Origin: Glycine soja
Lineage: Eukaryota; Streptophyta; Magnoliopsida; Fabales; Fabaceae
Reading direction: 5' to 3'
NCBI RefSeq assembly: GCF_004193775.1
Contig: NC_041019.1
Span: 16,649,020 to 16,713,019 of the forward strand
Length of the DNA stretch: 64,000 nucleotides
A model generated the notes under the pieces. That model searched no databases. It was not told the origin of the DNA and was given only the letters and a program-made list of their open reading frames with translations. Shown here one piece after another: positions 60,631 to 64,000 of the stretch; the first letter of the stretch is position 1, and every line of letters starts with the position of its first letter. The translations under genes and the position numbers were made by a program.

Positions 60631-61728
60631 GAAAAATCTAATGAAACTGGGACAAAGTCTGATGAATTTAAAGAACAATATGAAGAATCTTCAACAGAAG
60701 CAGAAAAGTCTTATTCTGATGAAGAAGAAGAAGTTGGGTATATAGACATCTCAAACATTTTGATGGCTCGATCCACGGAAGAACCATTCTATGACTCTCC
60801 CGTAGAAGAAGAACCATTGATCTCAAGAAGTTCACCCTCTAAACCAAATGCAGGACCTTGGTTTACTCTTGACGATACTCCCCTAAGGGAATGGATAAAA
60901 AAACTCATTGAGATGAGAGCATGGCTTGATACAAAATTCATGAAAGATACGGATCCTTACAAAGTAATTGAAGAATTTTGTTGTCGGATGATGGGAACCT
61001 TGAAGGAATGGTATCACAATCTAAGAGCCGTTTGTCAAAACTAGTTCCATGAATTGGGATCTACTGCAGCTGTTTTAGGAACTCTCCATCAGGAATTTAT
61101 TGGAGAAGGGAAAATCATTGAAAGAAAGATCAAGCAAGAATTCTTTGAGATGAGGTGTTGTTCGTTAAAAATAAAAGATTTGGACAGACACTTTAAAAGA
61201 ATGAATCAGAGATTTTATCTTCTCAATGGTCTCAATGATCCTAGTCTGAAGAATACTTATGTGGCTTCATTACCAGAAGAAATACAACCAGAGTTAAACA
61301 AAATGGTAGCAACTGCCCAAATGGTCTTTTCTACAATGTCCATGGGACAAATCCATCAATTCCCTCTAGAGGTCGTTGAAAAATTATGTAGACAACACCA
61401 GTATTTCTATGATATCATGAACAAAAAAGTCAAGTATAGCAAAGCATGCAAAAAGCCTTACTTAGAGATTAAATGCAAAGAGAAGGCTTGCCACTACTCA
61501 CCAAATAAAAAGAAAATCCTGCTAGGTGACACCAAGGGGAAAAGGAGGCCATTAAAGTTTTTAAGAAAAAGTCGGAGGAAAGGAAAATCTAGGGGACAGA
61601 GATGCTTCATCCGCAACCAGATAGGGAATTTTGCAAAAAATTGTCCCAAGAAATCAGAAAAGGCCATCAGACTAATTTCTCATCTTCAGATTGGTCAATA
61701 TGATGATATAGAATCTCTGTATTCATAA
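60631..61728 (+). pseudogene. Pararetrovirus coat/nucleic-acid-binding region
   Basis: Frame 1 carries an acidic stretch, then a conserved block starting PWFTLDDTP at about 60858, then TAG at 61042. It continues through a basic Lys/Arg-rich region to a Cys-containing motif at 61603-61644. That motif has a Cys at each end but lacks the inner Cys and His expected of a CCHC knuckle. TAA at 61726 closes the frame. The layout is that of a capsid-type domain followed by a zinc knuckle. Confidence 0.65.
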
Positions 61729-62565
61729 CAGAGTGAACTAGATGAAGAAACTAAATTTGCCTTAAATCAAACAGATTCTTCTAATGAAGAGTCTTCAACT
61801 TCTCCAATCCCCGTCTTCTCTATCCAAGAAAAGCAGTCTATAAGACCTGCAATTCCTCAACCATGTGTTGAAATTCAAGTGCTGGAAAAAAAGTTTGAAA
61901 ACCCTATCAAAGTTATTGCTTTCATAGATACTGGAGCTCAAAGGATGATGACGGATCTAGATATTCTTCCTGAAGAATATTGGAAAAAAGAAGTAGCTTA
62001 TTTTGTAGCAACTGATGGGAAAATCTTCAGAACTGACCTAGTAACTCATGCTCCAATAGGCATCAAGTTTTTCCCTGATTGTATCATCTGGACCAAAGTC
62101 ATTGGAAGTAAATTGTCTGATAGAGCACCACCAGAAGTTGGAGAGTTTAAACAAAAGATTTCTTCCCTATGTGCAGACAATCATGAAAATTTCAAGCATC
62201 CATATCCTTTATGGAAAAATAAAGAATACTTTGTTGATCTACTATTTAGATTAAATGAAGATATCAATCCAACAAAGGCAACCCATCCAGGGATGTCACC
62301 TTCAGATCTACCGGCAGCCAGACAAGAATGCCAAGATTTGCTAAGGCAAGGACTGATTGAGTCAACCCAGTCAAATTGGGCAAGCCAATCCTTTTGTGTG
62401 GAAAAAAGAGCTGAAAAATTAAGAGGAAAGAAAAGGTTAGTCATTGACTATAAGCCCTTCAATCATTTTCTCAAAAATGATAAGTTTCCAATCCTAAAGG
62501 CTTCTTCTCTCCCAACCTTGATCAGAAAATCAAACTTATTTTCAAAGTTTGATTTAAAATCATGA
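61729..62565 (+). pseudogene. Pararetrovirus aspartic protease and start of reverse transcriptase
   Basis: Frame 1 resumes after TAA 61726. The protease active-site triad Asp-Thr-Gly is at 61927-61935, within FIDTGAQ. The reverse transcriptase N-terminal blocks follow: a PSDLPAARQEC region at about 62300 and a KKRLVIDYKPFN block at about 62431. TGA at 62563 ends the frame, and another TGA follows at about 62596. Confidence 0.78.
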
Positions 62566-62972
62566 TTTTGGCAACCTGGCCTAAAACCAGACGATTGATA
62601 TAAGACGACCTTTTGTATTCCAAATGCTCAGTACCAATGGACAATCCTTCTGTTTTGTCTAAAAGTAGCACCCTCTCTCTCTTCGAGAAAACCATGACCA
62701 TGATTTTTGAGCCTATTCTGGAAAACACCCTTGTTTACATAGATGACATCTTTCTCTTCTCAAAAGATATTGTCTCTCATAAAAACTTGTTGAATCAATT
62801 TTTTGAGATAGCCAATCAGCATGGGATCATGCTTTCAGAGAAAAAGATCCAGCTAACTCAATCCCAAATTGATTTCTTAGGGATGCATTTTTCCAAAGGT
62901 ACCTATCAACCTCTGCCTCACATAGCTCAAGAGCTTTTAAATTTTCCTGATGAATTCTTCACAGTCAAATAA
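62566..62972 (+). pseudogene. Pararetrovirus reverse transcriptase, catalytic part
   Basis: After a frame change near 62670 the polymerase core is readable, with the Tyr-Ile-Asp-Asp catalytic box at 62736-62747 intact. It continues through the thumb-side block with FLGMHFSKG at about 62875. TAA at 62970 ends the frame. Confidence 0.8.
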
Positions 62973-63443
62973 ATCCAGCAATTCTTGGGAATTGTAAATT
63001 ATATAAGAGATTTTATCCTTAGAGTAGCTCAATATACCAACTCATTGTCCAAACTCTTGAAGAAAAATTCTTCTCCATGGTCAGAATAGCAGACAATAGC
63101 AGTTAAGGAGCTAAAAAAGATTTCCTAAAATCCTCCGGCCTTGAAGATTCCTGGGACAGGTCAGAGGATATTACAGACTGATGCAAGTGACCATTACTGG
63201 GGAGCTATTTTGATGGAACAAGAAGGGGAGAAGAATTATTATTATGGTCATGCCAGTGGACAATTCAAGGAAGCTGAGAAACATTATCATACTACATTCA
63301 AAGAGGCATTAGCGGTAAAAAATGGAATCAAGAAATTTGATCTTCATCTGAGAAGACATCAGTTTCAGGTACACATGGATAATTCTTCATTTCCAAATAT
63401 TTTGGAAATAAAAAACAAGATACCACCAAATCCTAAATCTTAA
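62973..63443 (+). pseudogene. Pararetrovirus RNase H
   Basis: The same frame continues after TAA 62970 with QQFLGIVNYIRDF, stops TAG 63087 and TAA 63126, then an RNase H domain. Three acidic catalytic positions are recognisable: Asp in LQTDASD (about 63174), Glu in TFKEALAV and Asp in VHMDNSS. TAA at 63441 ends it. Confidence 0.78.
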
Positions 63444-63478
63444 GGCTCAAGGATTGGTTCTCCAGATATGATTTTTCT

Positions 63479-63840
63479 GTGAAACACATAAAAGGGAAGA
63501 ATAATTTGATCCCTGATTTTTTATCCAGACCAAGCATGACTGTTAAGGTGATAACTTCTACTCACTCCTTCCCGCTGATATTCATGGTAAAATCCATATC
63601 TGAAACAGCCAAAACCATTAGGGTTTTCCCTCTAGGGTTGGTTACCCATACTCCAGCAAAAATTCTTGAATATGCTAAGTCCCATTACTTCCATTTCCTT
63701 CATGAAACCATGAGATTCAAATACACTCCTGCACAAATATTTGACCTTGAGATACCCTTTGGAGTTATATTTGAACTTTTCTGTGAGATTGGATGAGATT
63801 TGTGTGAACCAACCATATGGGCTATTTGGTGTAATACAGT
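63479..63840 (+). pseudogene. Pararetrovirus C-terminal tail
   Basis: A further frame change leads to VKHIKGKNNLIPDFLSRP-like sequence (the segment after RNase H), then a region of unknown function to TGA at 63794-63796. Readable residues continue to about 63880 before LTR-type sequence begins. Confidence 0.6.
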
Positions 63841-63869
63841 TCAATACTCTATCCCTATTGCCCTAAAGC

Positions 63870-64000
63870 CTCTGATGACATATTGTTCGCTTCATCGGCA
63901 AGTGTACCGATTCGTACAAGTAGTATATAAAGTGGTAAGACCGAGTATCATATCCACAGAGAATTTGTTTCGCCTAGACTATGTATATTCAGTATGTGAA
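63870..64000 (-). repeat. Edge of an Athila-like LTR, minus orientation, running off the window
   Basis: CGGCAAGTGTACCGATTCG, then GGTAAGACCGAGTATCATAT, is the signature of the 3' end of a soybean Athila-type LTR read in reverse. A similar but diverged sequence is at 56406-56480. It sits against the end of the pararetrovirus coding sequence and therefore probably inserted into it. Confidence 0.6.

Larger units (their letters stand above)
59400..63840 (+). mobile_element. Endogenous pararetrovirus (Caulimoviridae-type), decayed
   Basis: A plus-strand array of broken frames has the order of a plant pararetrovirus polyprotein: an N-terminal region with acidic and proline-rich parts, a coiled-coil segment, a coat/nucleic-acid-binding region, aspartic protease, reverse transcriptase, RNase H and a short C-terminal tail. 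There is no integrase and no LTR of its own, which separates it from gypsy elements. It carries at least ten in-frame stops and several frame changes, and LTR sequence interrupts it after about 63840. It resembles petuvirus/florendovirus-like integrated sequences of dicots; the genus is not settled. It is a non-functional genomic fossil. Confidence 0.82.

Overview
The window looks like a legume nuclear chromosome, most probably soybean (Glycine). It is AT-rich, has dinucleotide microsatellites and long introns, and is full of repeat families I associate with soybean: a TGTCATACCC-type gypsy LTR, a copia LTR with TAATCGATTA palindromes, LTRs rich in GCTTAGC palindromes, and CACTA ends with TCTAAGACGG-type subterminal repeats. 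No rRNA, tRNA, CRISPR array or bacterial-type operon was seen.

Only one protein gene appears intact: a five-exon NRT1/PTR-family (NPF4-type) transporter on the minus strand, 15902-22071, which splices to a 585-residue reading frame. Everything else is mobile DNA, satellites or broken genes.

Layout. 1-5637: 3' part of an Ogre/Tat-like Ty3/gypsy element, with a decayed accessory ORF, three different tandem arrays, a polypurine tract and the 3' LTR. 6480-8467: three exon remnants of a Pumilio (PUF) gene. 9271-about 14888: a non-autonomous CACTA-type element carrying, in antisense, at least six exons of the PIWI domain of an AGO1-like ARGONAUTE gene, plus other unrecognised fragments. 15902-22071: the NPF gene. 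22200-26380: AT-rich upstream sequence with a local duplication and a hAT-like MITE. 26390-28530: a degenerate minisatellite and an Athila-like LTR/primer-binding-site junction folded into a 41-bp hairpin. 29461-31069: a copia solo LTR with a perfect 5-bp target duplication. 31444-33600: a hAT transposase fragment and a composite copia/gypsy fragment. 35662-38700: MITEs and a LINE RNase H remnant. 40588-40845: a 37-bp tandem array. 41943-46148: a long-TIR element into which a 3.5-kb hAT element (42270-45812) has inserted. 46181-47270: another TIR element. 48728-57750: LTR-like segments, a duplicated segment and a second CACTA end. 59021-59148: an ALBINO3-like exon remnant. 59423-about 63840: a decayed endogenous pararetrovirus (Caulimoviridae type), interrupted at its 3' end by an LTR that runs off the window.

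Biologically, the window records successive insertions around a single transporter gene. The most interesting feature is the CACTA element that has captured part of an ARGONAUTE gene, a core component of the small-RNA machinery that silences such elements. A strong near-terminal palindrome lies on the same element. Whether it is transcribed or makes small RNA cannot be judged from sequence alone.
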